From Dendrolimus kikuchii (Eukaryota > Arthropoda > Insecta > Lepidoptera > Lasiocampidae), in contig CM034411.1 of the NCBI GenBank assembly GCA_019925095.2, positions 12,152,001-12,216,000 of the forward strand: 64,000 nucleotides of DNA. Reading direction: 5' to 3'. The notes under the pieces are model-generated. The model had not been told where the DNA came from. It saw only the letters and a program-made list of their open reading frames with translations, and searched no databases. The position numbers and the translations under genes were made by a program. This document shows, in pieces, positions 1 to 10,612 of the stretch. Position 1 is the first letter of the stretch; every line of letters begins with the position of its first letter.

Positions 1-594
1 AAAACCAAATAAAATACAGCGCTTAAAATATTTAACATGTAGTTTAATTATAATTATAAATAGCTCCAACATTTTATGAGAAAAATACAGGCAGACGGAC
101 GGGTATGACGATTTCGCAAGCGTTGCATTTTGTTATTAACCCTAAAAATACATAGCTGTTAAATATTGACTGAAATCAGTAGCTTTTTCCATAAAATACC
201 TATTCCAGTAAAACGTAGCAATTTGGAGTCGAAACATTATTATCCCGTACAATTTCAGTGCAACAAACGATATTGCATTGCATAATATTAAAGCGTACAC
301 TTTCTTCCAACAAACTGCTCCGAGGCAGCAAAAACATAATAATTTCTGTGTTCATTTAAAATACCCATCTCCGCTGAAATAGTTTTTCATAATACAGTTT
401 TGGTATCATTTCATTTATTATATAAAAATCTCATTAAATAACTCCCGTGGAGCTTTAAATATTGCACGATAACGGAGATACGTAATATTACAGAATGCAA
501 TGGAAGCATTATTATATTGTATATTAGGAGCTATACACGTGGCTTCGTTCGCGTAATTTAGGATGCATGCTAGTTGTTGTAACCACTGAAGACT
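1..594. other. AT-rich non-coding stretch
   Basis: I see no gene, tRNA or recognisable transposon here. Short open frames are present but have no recognisable motif and look like chance. Confidence 0.5.
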
Positions 595-670
595 GTAGTA
601 GCTTAGTGAATAGCGCATGCGTTCCAAACTAAAAGGACGCGGGTTCGATTACTGGCCGGAAAGCATGTAC
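595..670 (+). repeat. tRNA-derived SINE head
   Basis: The segment carries an A-box-like TAGCTTAGTGAATAGCGC and, about 30 nt later, a B-box-like GGGTTCGATTA, the two internal RNA polymerase III promoter boxes of tRNA genes. It does not fold into a convincing complete tRNA. A tRNA-derived SINE head, probably truncated, is the best reading. Confidence 0.5.
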
Positions 671-716
671 CACTTAGAAAGCTTTCTGAGCTAATAAAGT
701 ACGTTTACGTAATTTA

Positions 717-1000
717 AAGGAACGTTTTGACTTCCTACATCTTTCTCATTCCCGTTATTTGCGCTCTAGTAATAATCTCTTCTTAATGACACCTATACAC
801 ACTTCTTCCTTTGTTGACAACTCCTTCACAGTACAGGCTGTCCGTTTATGGAACTCACTGCCACTCAACATCAGACAAGCTAAGTCAGTATCCTCTTTTA
901 AAAACATGGTTTTTAATTATTTTTGGTCCTCTCAGGTATAATAGTGCTGTATGTATTATGATATGTACTGTGTTTATATAGTATATAATAAAGATTTTTA
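717..1000 (+). pseudogene. non-LTR retrotransposon 3' fragment
   Basis: An open frame from 717 to the stop at 941 ends in a block containing VRLWNSLPLNIRQAKSVSSF. Such a VRLWNSLP..IR...S..SFK block is typical of the extreme C-terminus of the second ORF of insect non-LTR retrotransposons, after the reverse transcriptase. The upstream RT is missing, so this is a 5'-truncated copy. An AATAAAG signal and an AT-rich tail follow near 986. Confidence 0.6.
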
Positions 1001-1269
1001 TTTATTTTATATATTTTGAACATTTTATATTATTTATTGTCTACACCGCCACTGTCATGTTTTAATATTTTCCTTAGTTTAAGGGGTTGCCTGGAAGAGA
1101 TCGCTTTAAGCGATAAGACCGCCCTTTGTTCAACATTTATTGTATCTAGTTTTTAAGTTTAAATTTTGGTGAACAATAAATACGGCTAGCATTTTGGGAA
1201 CGCTTTCAACCGACAACGATTTGGTGTCAATTTTTAACTTATAAATAAATATATTTTTCTTCATTGCGT
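1001..1269. other. no gene seen
   Basis: AT-rich sequence between two repeats. Nothing recognisable apart from a short GC-richer patch around 1085-1130. Confidence 0.4.
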
Positions 1270-1567
1270 TAGTTCAGCAGACAGGCAAACGGACCACCTG
1301 ATGGAAAGCAGTTACCATCGCTTATAGACATTTGTAGCACCAGAGGTAACAAATGTAAAAATGCCGCTCTCTAAAAGGAGACTGGAGCCTAATCACTAAT
1401 GCCGGAACACGATTAAAAGTTGTTATGGCGGCATGCACTAAACCAGCGGTGGTAGCCGTCCAGACGAGCAAATATCCTACCACTTGGCTGTGAGTTGTTT
1501 TGTCGCTACTTATAACTAGCCGCCTGGCCGCTGTAAATTACATTCTTTCTCCGTTCCTGCACGGATA
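1270..1567 (+). repeat. dispersed repeat R1, copy 1
   Basis: One copy of a repeat of about 300 bp that I call R1. It runs from GTTCAGCAGACAGGCA to CGTTCCTGCACGGATA. Fuller copies start with TTGCAGGAG and end TCCTGCAC, giving short imperfect inverted termini. The body includes conserved words such as CTAATGCCGGAACAC and TTGTTATGGC. It carries no convincing ORF. Seven further copies or fragments lie in the window. Confidence 0.8.
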
Positions 1568-1702
1568 ATATATTATATTAAATAAACTAAATAGACTAAT
1601 TTTGAGGCACAAATCTGAAAAAATTCAAGGCTAGAAGTCAAAAAATATTTACAACGCAAATTGATTTTAACAATGGGTATTCGTTTAGTAATTTTTGAAA
1701 AT

Positions 1703-2173
1703 TAGAGATGTGCTGATTACGACTTTGGCCGACTAGCCGATTAGTTGGTAGTAAAGAGACCGTCTAGTCGGCCAAGCCAACCACGGTTTCGGGGATTTCC
1801 GTGACGCTTCGTTTATATCTGATTCGCGCGCAAGTCGCAACCACCGTATACGAGCGTGTCGGAACCTGTTTTGTTTACTTCGCATTGTTTCTTGATTTTT
1901 ACTTTTGTATGGGTCTCAGGGCGGTGTTTTTGTGGAAAAATAAAAAAAATATTTTTGTTTAAAGATAATACTTATTGTTCATTAAAGTGAAAGAACTCAA
2001 TTAAAATATAATCATGTCAAAAAGAAAGTCGTGTATGGATTAAAATGTATTAGTCAAGTATAGACTACAAACTACGAAGTAAGAAGCCGGATAGTCGGTG
2101 CTCTTTGCCGAATAGTCGCCGACTACGGTAGAGGCCGGATAGTCGGCTTTACCGACTAGTCGGCACATCTCTA
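1703..2173. mobile_element. TIR element with subterminal repeats (MITE-like)
   Basis: The segment is bounded by TAGAGATGTGC at the left and its near-exact inverse GCACATCTCTA at the right. Both ends are packed with copies of the short words CCGACTA and AGTCGGC in both orientations. Clustered subterminal repeats are typical binding sites of hAT-type transposases. No transposase frame is present, so it is non-autonomous. A target duplication is not obvious. Confidence 0.7.
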
Positions 2174-3475
2174 ACTTACTTACTTTACTTTACTTATTAT
2201 ACTTTTTATAGTTCCGTAGGCAAATGATGAAAACAGTGAACGTAGTCCAGACCTACGGAACCTTTCACAATTCGAAGACTGTAACACACCAGATTTTATT
2301 GTAATTTGTACCAAAGCTACCAAAACCGTAGACAAGCCTTTAATCAATATTAGTAAGAAATCCATCTACCCTCTCTATCTTATCAAAACACCTGGACGAA
2401 CATAATGACAGCGGTATTTTGTATGTATGCACCCTCATATATCTCATACTGACTTTTATTACTACATATAAAGTGTATTAAGGCTTTATTGCGCATGAGA
2501 CAAGCTTACAAATAGTGTTGTTTGTCTGTATGTGTTTTTTTATGTGTATTATAGTCTATTTTAGGATTCAATTATATCTTAGGGAAACCCGTGCACACGT
2601 GTATTTCTAACAACAGGGACGTATACTTAATACGTTTTATTGTAATCTAAAGTTTACGCGAGCGAAGTCACATAGAATTTTCTCGTATAATATTGTTATA
2701 ATTTAATTTGTGAAATGTTTTTAATCAATAAAATGCGTTATTGATATCACTTATCTTAAAATTAAGCTACACATTTTTTAAATTCTGTATAAAAAATACA
2801 TAGCGTAATGTTCAATTCATTTAATTGTATTTAGAATATCATGTCTATTCAAGTCTTGGGTTTACTTATGGCCGCGTACGCAAAGCCCAACGAATGCTTG
2901 TTGGCGTCCGCCGATAATCCAACGCGTGACGTTAACACTAATGGAATGGAACCGTACGAATTCCGACCGTACAAGGAAAGTCTACATAGAACCAACATAG
3001 GCCAACGAAATTCACTTATTGGGTTTCATGAGCTCTGTCTACTGTATGTCATTAAAAATGAGTCAAGTTGAAATAGAGGGTTAAAAATTAACCGTCCGTT
3101 AATAGTTCACGTAAAATCATTATTTCACAAACTCAGGTTTAAAAAAAATGTCTTAGAATCTTAGATGGTACAAAATGAGTTACAGCTCTCAATTACACAC
3201 GATTTATCGGTTTTTCAAGGCGCTAAAAAATATATCAAAACAAAGAAATAATTTAGTCGCGTCCAACAATACATTATCTAATAAGTTAAAGAGCGGAAGT
3301 ATGAAAAAGTACAACTTACTTATACTACTTATATTGTACTTACATTAATACGACATTAATATCTAGAATAATTAAGTTCATACATTCATATTTTTATATA
3401 TTTTTTTCAAGACAAGAAATCCTTTTGATTTGTTCGACAAGTGCACGATCTAAACTTTATTTTTCTTTTTTTTAT
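2174..3475. other. mostly non-coding; one unexplained small ORF
   Basis: AT-rich. A 76-codon ATG-started frame at 2841-3071 (+) contains a GC-richer patch with words such as NPTRDVNTNG and a hydrophobic start, but I recognise no family and no splice structure. It may be chance or an isolated exon. Confidence 0.3.
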
Positions 3476-3779
3476 TGCAGGAGTTCAGCAGACAGGCAGA
3501 CGGCCCACTTGATGGAAAGCGGTTACCATCGCCAATGGATATTTGTAACATCAGCGGTGTTATAAATGCGCTGCTGCTCTCTTAACGGAGACTGGAAACT
3601 GGTCACTAATGCCGGAACACAAATCAAGGTTGTTATGGCGACATACTTGAGCCCAGAGATGGTAGCCATCCAGCAGAGCAAATGCCCTATCGCCTGGCTG
3701 TGGGTTGTTTTTTGTCGCCTCTTACAACAGGCCGCCCAGCCGCAGGAAATTGTATTCTTTCTCCGTTCCTGCACGGATA
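3476..3779 (+). repeat. dispersed repeat R1, copy 2 (near full length)
   Basis: A complete-looking R1 copy, from TTGCAGGAGTTCAGCAGAC to CGTTCCTGCACGGATAA, preceded by a T-rich run. Start and end contain the inverted words TGCAGGA and TCCTGCA. Confidence 0.85.
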
Positions 3780-4499
3780 AAAATATACGTATGTCGATTT
3801 TAATAATATAATTTGTACTCCATATTAAATTTCATCCTGTACATCTAGCAGCATAAGAGTAACGACGATAGTTAGAAGAAAATGTATGATAATTACAGCA
3901 CTAGAAAAATATAGAGAAAAAACAATATTGTTTTTTTCTCGGCTATAAATTTTTGAAGAACGTAGCGACATTCTCTGTATATCAGAGTATGTCTCCCTCT
4001 CTCTAACTAATAATGATGGTGTAATAATTATTGTAATCTTATACTGTTGCTATAGTGACACTTATTGACGAGCGAAGCTATAACTATCAGCTAGTTTGTA
4101 TAGTTTATCGAAATACTATTTGTTAGAAAGATAAGGTTAAATAAATAAAAGCACAGTCACGTCTCATTTTTGTCTCGAATATAACTGTCCAATAAGATTA
4201 TCTACGTACAGTCGTGGTCAATGTTGTTAAATATTTTTGTTGAGTTGAGGGTTATTACAAGGAATATAATTAATTGCGTTTTTTTAGAATTCTAATATTG
4301 AATTGAAATGAAGTTGAATTAATTCATTTCTCGATTATAAACGATTTCAGGTAGTGTTGGCAGTTTATCGATTTTCATAATATTAGACATGTGTCTCATA
4401 TTGTGAAAGAGTCTTTAAATTAGCTTAGATACACGTATATCTAGTAAAATTATAGCTACTCTATAATGATAATATAGCATTTACGTTAATTTAATTGCT
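3780..4499. other. no gene seen
   Basis: AT-rich sequence between two R1 copies; no recognisable coding or RNA feature. Confidence 0.4.
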
Positions 4500-4724
4500 T
4501 GCCAAGTGGTAGGGCATTTGCCCGAGTGGATGGCAACCACCACTGGTCTAAAGCATGTCGCCATAACAACCTTGAGTTATGTTCCGGCATTAGTGGCCAG
4601 GTTCCAGTCTCCCTTAAGAGAGCAGCAGCGCATTTGTAGCACCTTTGGTGTTGCGAATGTCCATAGGCGATGGTAACCGCTTTCCATGAAGTGCACCGTC
4701 TGCCTGTCTGCTGAACTCCTGCAA
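4500..4724 (-). repeat. dispersed repeat R1, copy 3 (3'-truncated)
   Basis: R1 in reverse orientation, from the CCACTTGGCAAG-like middle to the TGCAGGAG start at 4724. The terminal 80 bp or so of the R1 3' end are absent. Confidence 0.8.
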
Positions 4725-5889
4725 TAAAAAAATAAAAAATAGAACTATGTCAGATTTCCAGCATCCAATTCTTTGATTTTATTCCTTACTTCTTTTCTTA
4801 ATATTTCAATAATTAATCATTTATCTTAACCCTTAATAACTCATTTAATGTATTTTAATCTAAATAAAAGCTTAAATTGCTTTCACTAGTTACCGAGGTT
4901 AAATTCACTGTGTGATTATTGTGATTCATTAATTGGTAGTTAACACTTGTTCATTATCGAATTAAACCAAGTCGCTTTATAAACATCCTTTTTTTTAAAT
5001 AAATGTTGATTAAAAGTGTGACAAGATGTTTTTATATCAATTCAAACGTTAAACATTCTTCTATCTTAGTTAAATATAAGTCAAAAATATTTTTTTTCAT
5101 AAGATTTTTTTTATACAGACCTACTATTGTGTTATAACTAAATGAAGAACAAAAACTGTTTATTTGAAGAAATAGCGATGTAATTTACATGCATATTATG
5201 ATTTTGAAATATAGCATATTTTGAAAATTTGTCACGTGTATTTGAACACGGCATTTTTAGCAAACAATGTGATTTAAAGAATGAATGAAACTGACTTTAA
5301 TTCAATGACTCATATTTCAAATAATATCGTATTATATTAATAAATGTAGTGAAATCCGACATTGGCAGAAAATATAAAACTTAGAATATTAGGGTAGGGT
5401 TCTCCGCGTCCAACCAAGGATCACCATCATTCACCAAAACCAGGCTTTCTTAAAAATATTACAACTTTTTAAGAATCTTTCAGTTTCAACCGCTTTGTTG
5501 ATAACAATTATGAGCGCTAATTAGTGAATTCAAAAATGAATGATCTGACACTCGTTTAAAAAAAATCATGGTAGCGACTAATGATGCGCGTTGGATAATC
5601 GCCCGCCAACAAGGAGAATCACCCATTACTTAAATGTTAGTTACGATCACGACTGTACCCGTCTATCCAAGTAACATTTCGACTGAAACGTCTCAGAGAC
5701 GCCCGTTGGTTTCATTTATTGATACGATTTCACAAATATAACTTATTGATCGGATATTATTTTCGGCTATGACTGTACTTGCAGCTTTGAGCTTTCGAGT
5801 AGCAAAGTATAGAAACCATTCGAATGTTCAGTTCAATAAATTCAACCCTGTGTCCTTTCTAGGGTGATCAGAGGATAAAGAAATATATT
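4725..5889. other. no gene seen
   Basis: AT-rich sequence with no long frame and no recognised repeat. Confidence 0.4.
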
Positions 5890-6104
5890 TATAACTGGCA
5901 TGTGCCAGGGAGACTTCGTTCGCGTTGCATTCACGACGTTGCTTAGTGTGCAATGGTGGCATAAAAAACTCGACCGCCGCGCTATCTTATATTCGTCTAT
6001 ACCACGGCAACGACCTAATTTATCGGGATAAAAAGTATCCTGAGTGTTGAACCGGAATATCAGTTAGATCTGTATCGATTTTCAATTAAATCCGTTGAAA
6101 ACGT
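5890..6104 (+). repeat. dispersed repeat R3, left part
   Basis: Contains words found again near 14.3 kb: CGTCTATACCACGGCAACGAC, GGATAAAAAGTATCCT and AAATCCGTTGAAAACG. The same repeat resumes at 7587 after nested insertions, with GACAGACAAATTTTTAAAG. It is a lepidopteran-type non-coding interspersed repeat whose mechanism is not evident. Confidence 0.6.
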
Positions 6105-6253
6105 AGTGTCGGATGCCCTCTAGGCCGATGGAACGACGAGCGGTGCAAGGTCGCCGGTAGGCGCTGGATGAGTAAATCGGAAAACAGGGATGAGTGGTGC
6201 CGACTTGAAGAAGCCTATATCCAGCAGTGGACTGCGATTGGCTGACAGGCAGA
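6105..6253 (+). pseudogene. non-LTR retrotransposon C-terminal fragment
   Basis: One reading frame gives words such as RCKVAGRRWM and DEWCRLEEAYIQQWTAIG, the typical last residues of one class of insect non-LTR ORF2. Only about 45 codons remain. A related fragment is at 10.4-10.6 kb. It sits inside repeat R3, just left of the hAT-like element. Confidence 0.6.
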
Positions 6254-6359
6254 CGATGCTCTAACACAGTGGTCGGCAACCTTTCAGCAGGCACGGGCCA
6301 CAAGGTGACAAAATTCAGTAAAGGCGAGCCGCACTTGTATATATATACGTGTGTTAGCT

Positions 6360-6827
6360 TTCATGTTAGTAGTTGCAATTCGTAAAATGGCTCTTAAACG
6401 CTTATCTATACCGTATATGGAGTACTGCTCACATCTATGGGCCGGAGCACCCGCTTCCCAGACTGACCCTCGACTTCATCCAGCGTCGCGCCGTTCGTAT
6501 CGTCGACGATCCCATGCTTACACAGGCGGTTTAGACTCGCTTAGCCTTCGGAGAGACTTTGCTTCCCTCTGTGTATTTTACCGCCTGTACAACGGGGAGT
6601 GTTCCGAGCAACTGTTTGATCTGGTGCCAACGTCTCACTTTTACAACCGCACCGCTCGCCAGCGCCGGGATATTCACCCCCATTTCCTTGAGCTCCCACG
6701 CTCAACTACGCAATGGTTCTCTAGGACATTTATTCCGCGTACAACGATGATCTGGAGGGAACTTCCCGCCGCGGTTCTCCCTTTGCGCTATGACATGGGG
6801 TTCTTTAAGAAGGGCGTTATAACATTT
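6360..6827 (+). pseudogene. Jockey-like non-LTR element, ORF2 C-terminus
   Basis: The frame beginning near 6360 reads PYMEYCSHLWAGAP, then after a frameshift-prone stretch SLSLRRDFASLCVFYRLYNG, ECSEQLFDLVP and FIPRTTMIWRELPAAVLP. These are the end blocks of the Jockey-type ORF2 protein, downstream of the reverse transcriptase. The RT and endonuclease are gone, so the copy is 5'-truncated and dead. It lies within the hAT-like element and is split by a second non-LTR insertion after GTTATAACATTT. Its 3' UTR resumes at 7179. Confidence 0.8.
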
Positions 6828-7166
6828 GGTTGGTCTGAAAGAGAGTGTCGGGGTGAAGGTAAGGAAAGGAATGCTCCGGTGGTTCGGGCATGTGGAAAGA
6901 ATGCATGATGAAAGAATGACTAAACAGATATACAATGCAAAAGTGGAGGGATGCAAAAGTCGTGGAAGGCCACGACACACCTTCCATGATCAAATTGATC
7001 GTGTACTAGCAGAAGGTGATGTCCGAAGCCTTAAGAACAGACGAGCGTGCATGACAAGAGTTATGAATGTCAAAGAAGCAAGTGAGGTGTGTAAGAATAA
7101 GCCTAAATGGCGCTCTGTTGTTCGTGCCTACCCCGCAAGGGAACTGGCGTGAAGTTATGTATGTAT
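6828..7166 (+). mobile_element. 5'-truncated non-LTR element with (TATG)n tail
   Basis: The frame reads MLRWFGHVERMHDERMTKQI, then SRGRPRHTFHDQIDRVL and PKWRSVVRAYPAREL, the C-terminal tail of a non-LTR ORF2. The 3' end is a short TATGTATG tail. A 12-bp duplication GTTATAACATTT flanks it at 6816-6827 and 7167-7178, inside the Jockey-like fragment. Further truncated copies of this 3' end are at 12.4 kb and 44.2-44.4 kb. Confidence 0.85.
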
Positions 7167-7178
7167 GTTATAACATTT

Positions 7179-7292
7179 CTTCGAGGTCGGCAACGCCTGG
7201 TGTTGCAAACGTCTACTCGTCGTCTAGGCGAAGGGAACCACTTTCCATCAGGTGGGCCGTTTGCCTGTTTGCCTGCTTCAGGCTATAAAAAA
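7179..7292 (+). repeat. Jockey-like 3' UTR and A-rich tail
   Basis: Continuation of the Jockey-like copy after the nested insertion: GGTCGGCAACGCCTGGTG, GGTGGGCCGTTTGCCTG, then an A-run. The same UTR type occurs reversed at 8165-8275 and near 9.4-9.5 kb, and forward at 46.37-46.45 kb. Confidence 0.7.
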
Positions 7293-7586
7293 AAATATCT
7301 GTGAGACGGGAAGCATATTTATTTTTTCGGCAATTAACGACTGATAAAGTTTGTTCTCATAAATAAGTACTACCACGAATTGTAATTAACTGCTGAGCAA
7401 ACCTTTTCAATTCGCGTATTAGCGTGGTACACTGTAATGCACGCTTTCCCGCCTACTTAATAATTACGTTATAAGTATAATAATTATTTATTTTGGTAGC
7501 ATCCCACAAAAGTTTTATTTATAAAACAGTCATGGGCCGCATGGAGGCATCTCGCGGGCCGCGTGTTGCCGACCGTTGCTCTAACA

Positions 7587-7740
7587 GACAGACAAATTTT
7601 TAAAGTTGCATTTTTGGAATCTATTAATCCAAATTCGCCTCCCGCTATGATTTTTGCACATTTTAGAATTATGTAAATGTACAAACTCGACCGAGGTACA
7701 GATTTATTATAGTACACATTCATAATTATTATATTTCATC
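7587..7740 (+). repeat. dispersed repeat R3, right part
   Basis: Resumes repeat R3 after the hAT-like element. The matching words at 14.41-14.55 kb are GACAGACAAA, a GGAATCT..T..TCCAAATT block and ATTATAGTA. Confidence 0.6.
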
Positions 7741-7917
7741 TTTTATTACGTTTCTTGACGCGGCGTCATGGTTATATGGAAATTTTGGATCCTTATGCCA
7801 GGGCAGATAGGAGCGCTTATGCAACCTCAATGTTTTTAATTTCAAATGTTCATAAAGGACCAAAAAAACATTCTTAAAATTCACATTCATCTCAAGTCTT
7901 ACTTTAGAATCGCTTAG

Positions 7918-8160
7918 CCTTCGGAGGAACTTTGCATTTTTCTGGGTATTCTACCGACTCTACAACGGGGAGTGTTCCAAGGAATTATTGTGTCTGGTGC
8001 CAACGCCTCATTTTTACAACCGCATGGCACCGCTCGACATCGGTGGGATGTTCAATTGTTCACCCCATTTTCTTGAGCTCCCATACTCAACTGCAACGGT
8101 TTCTTATAACATTTATTCCATGTACAACAACGATTTGAAAGGAACTTTCCGCTTAAATTT
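7918..8160 (+). pseudogene. Jockey-like ORF2 C-terminal fragment
   Basis: Reads FYRLYNGECSKELLCLVP-like blocks with a frameshift, closely resembling the copy at 6.5 kb. Truncated at both ends, with no start and no RT. Confidence 0.7.
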
Positions 8161-8164
8161 TCCC

Positions 8165-8275
8165 TTTGCCCTATTTATTTTTTATTGCCTGAAGCAGGCA
8201 TACAAGCAGACGGCCCACCCGATGAAAAGTGGTTACCGTCGCCTGTAGACGTTTGCAACACCAAGCGTTGCCGAA
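8165..8275 (-). repeat. Jockey-like 3' UTR fragment, reversed
   Basis: In reverse complement it matches the 7179-7292 UTR (CAACGCTTGGTGTTGCAAACG, then a TGCCTGCTTCAGGCAATAAA end). A T-run at its left is the reversed A-tail. Confidence 0.6.
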
Positions 8276-8290
8276 CTTTTTTTTTTTAAT

Positions 8291-8589
8291 TGCAGGAGAT
8301 CAGCAGACAGGCAGACGGCGCACTTGTTGGAAAGCGGTTACCATCGCCTATGGACATTTGCAACACCAAAGTTGCTACAAATGCGCTGCTGCTCTCTTAA
8401 GGGAAACTGGAACCTGGTCACTAATGCCGGAACACAACTCAAGGTTGTTATGGCGACATACTTTAGACCAGGGGTGGTAGCCATCCAGTCGGGCAAATGC
8501 CCTACCACCTGGCTGTGGGTTGTTAAGTCGCCTCTTACGACAGGCCGCCCGGCAGGAAATTGTATTCTTTCTCCGTTGCTGCACGGATA
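8291..8589 (+). repeat. dispersed repeat R1, copy 4 (near full length)
   Basis: From TTGCAGGAGATCAGCAGAC to CCGTTGCTGCACGGATA, preceded by a T-run. Nearly complete, with one substitution in the terminal word. Confidence 0.85.
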
Positions 8590-8599
8590 GAACTGCACT

Positions 8600-8880
8600 C
8601 TAAGAAACTTTGTAATGCCCTTCTTAAAAAACCACATATCATAGCGCAACGGGATAACCGCGGCGGGAAGTTCCCTCCCGATCATTATTGTACGCGGAAT
8701 AAATGTTCTAGAAAAGCGTTGCGTAGTGAGAGAAGGGGTTATTTAAGAAGGGCGTAATAAATTTTCGCAGAGGTCTGTAATGGGTTAGCGACATCCTTGT
8801 TGTTGCAAACACCAAGTTTGTAGGTAGGTTTCCATCAATCGAACGAGCAGTTTGCCTGTGACATGTAATAAAAAGAAGTT
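8600..8880. pseudogene. Jockey-like fragment with inverted 5' part
   Basis: On the minus strand 8600-8740 encodes IGRELPAAVIPLRYDMWFFKKG, matching the C-terminal block at 6.75 kb. From about 8740 the plus strand gives the following part and a UTR-like sequence. A head-to-head arrangement of the 5' part and the 3' end of one copy is a known outcome of twin priming in LINE insertion. Confidence 0.55.
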
Positions 8881-9429
8881 TCATTCCCAATGTTCTTGAT
8901 CCGCAAATTCTCCTAAGCGGAGGAAAAAATTAAAATTTCACCTTCGCTCCAACTCCGAATCTCATCTTTACCAAAACTCAATAAAATTCAAAGTCAAATA
9001 GATTAACACAGGCAATTAATTTTTACACGTCCAAATTAAGCCCGAAACAATTTGGCATAATGTCCCGAAATGTCCAAAAACGTCTCCGCCGTACCAGAAT
9101 GTCCTTGAATAACTTACGAGGCTCCATCACCGCGGGGCTCAGAATTTAATTAAACCGACCCCTTTACAGTTTGAACACCTATAAAACTATACAACCGCAT
9201 CACCCGGTACGGTTCGGGGTGTATGATCTAACCGCTAATTCGTTCACAATTCACACCTTGGTGAAGTCACTCCGATGTTTTAGTGGCTCTGCCAACTTAA
9301 AATAAAAGGGGGTACTACCAAGAAATGCTGCATTGACTTCGGAAAGGATATGTATCAACAATCATAACAGTACGTTGAATCTGATTTAAATTCGGAGTGT
9401 TCGCTTCTATAACTGGATCCTGTTTCCCT
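8881..9429. other. no gene seen
   Basis: No convincing coding frame. No element boundary recognised. Confidence 0.4.
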
Positions 9430-9715
9430 TTTTTATTTATTGTCTTAAGATGGCAAATAGGCAGACGGCCCGGCCCACATAGGAGACCGCCTATAGACGT
9501 CTGCAAAATCAGGAGCGGTGCCAACGCGTTGACAGCTTTTACGATAGAAAAGAGGATGGAAGAGGGTGACATAAGAAGGATGGGATAGAGCGAAAAATAT
9601 GAAGGATGGGATAATAATGGAGATAAGATATGGATTGATGGATGTAGATAGGATGGCGGATAGGGAGGGGCGTAGTGAAAGAAATGGCGCCTAGGGCACG
9701 CATCATAGTTGCGCC
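9430..9715 (-). repeat. Jockey-like 3' UTR with GGATGGGATA-type purine tract
   Basis: 9430-9540 resembles the reversed UTR of the Jockey-like copies (GGCAGACGGCCC, CTATAGACGTCTGCAAAATC). It is followed by degenerate GGATGGGATA-like purine repeats. The same pair, in the opposite orientation, is at 46.25-46.45 kb. Confidence 0.5.
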
Positions 9716-9779
9716 CCTTCATTAATTATCATCATAACCTTTTTATTTTGTTGATTGTTTTGTTATGAAATCATAAAGT

Positions 9780-10230
9780 AGTAAGCCAGCACGAAAGTAG
9801 TAAGTAGTTTAGGTGCCATCCGTGAACTACGTCACACGTTCAGAGAAGGGGGGGGGGGGGGGGCTGCTCGACGAGGTGTGACATTGCGTGACAAGCGATG
9901 TTAAGGGTCCTAAATTTCGCGTGACGTCACGTTTCAAAATCTACTATATTTAAGCTTTAAAATACGAAATTTGAACTATCAACGAAAAACTTCAATATAA
10001 TTCCAACTCCTGTATGAGCATAGCGTTTAAATGGTTAAAAAATAATTTCAATGACGACAAAACCAATTACGGAACTGCTGTTTTAATTTAATAATTTCTT
10101 GATATAAAATTGCAAAATATGTGATGTCACACTAGGGAGGGGGGAGTCTCACGAATGTGAGCTGTGACAAGGACGGAGGAGGGGTCAAAAATGAATGAAA
10201 TTCTTGTGACATCATTTTGTGATTTTATGA
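9780..10230 (+). repeat. dispersed repeat R4 with poly-G run
   Basis: Shares TTACGGAACTGCTGTTTTA, AAAATTGCAAAATATGTGATG and TCACACTAGGGAGG-type words with 62.1-62.34 kb. GTCAC and GTGAC words recur throughout, suggesting degenerate inverted ends. It contains a G-run of about 17 at 9848-9864. No coding capacity. Confidence 0.6.
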
Positions 10231-10404
10231 CCCCGTCTACGATAGAAGCCCCGCGCCTTAGGCTAGTACTCTACTTGTCCCATCTTAGCTACGCCTCTGC
10301 GGGTAGGATAGGGGAAGGAGAAAGTGGACCACTGGAAATCGCACTCACCGCATGAAACACGACTAGCTCTAGGCTAAAGACTTTACGAGATCTTTAGCTA
10401 ATAG

Positions 10405-10612
10405 CTCGCAAAATTAGCAAGTTGAAGAGGCAGTGGGCTGGTCACATCTATCGCAGGACCGATGGCCGATGGTGCAGACGAGTCTTGGATTGGTAACCGG
10501 GTCTCAGTTAACATAGTGACTGGCACTGGATGAGGTAAGCGGAGGACCGGGATGAATAGCGCCGACTTGGGGAGGGCTACGTCCGGCGCTGAACTATGAT
10601 TGGCCGATGACG
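10405..10612 (+). pseudogene. non-LTR retrotransposon C-terminal fragment
   Basis: Broken frames include KRQWAGHIYRRTDGRWCRR and RRLGEGYVRR, the same C-terminal class as 6.1-6.25 kb. It contains frameshifts and stops and is dead. Confidence 0.55.

Larger units (their letters stand above)
6267..7578. mobile_element. hAT-like non-autonomous element
   Basis: The ends are CAGTGGTCGGCAAC at the left and GTTGCCGACCGTTG at the right, imperfect terminal inverted repeats of hAT type. It is flanked by the exact 8-bp duplication CTCTAACA at 6259-6266 and 7579-7586, which fits the hAT target consensus nTCTAnAn. No transposase is present. Much of its 1.3 kb is a later Jockey-like insertion. Confidence 0.85.

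Noticed and set aside
595..670. Functional tRNA gene
   Set aside because: A and B boxes are present but I could not draw a proper acceptor stem or cloverleaf; a SINE head fits better.
2841..3071. 76-codon plus frame with a hydrophobic start, possible small secreted protein
   Set aside because: No recognised motif, no clear processing site and no exon context; kept only as a note in the surrounding stretch.
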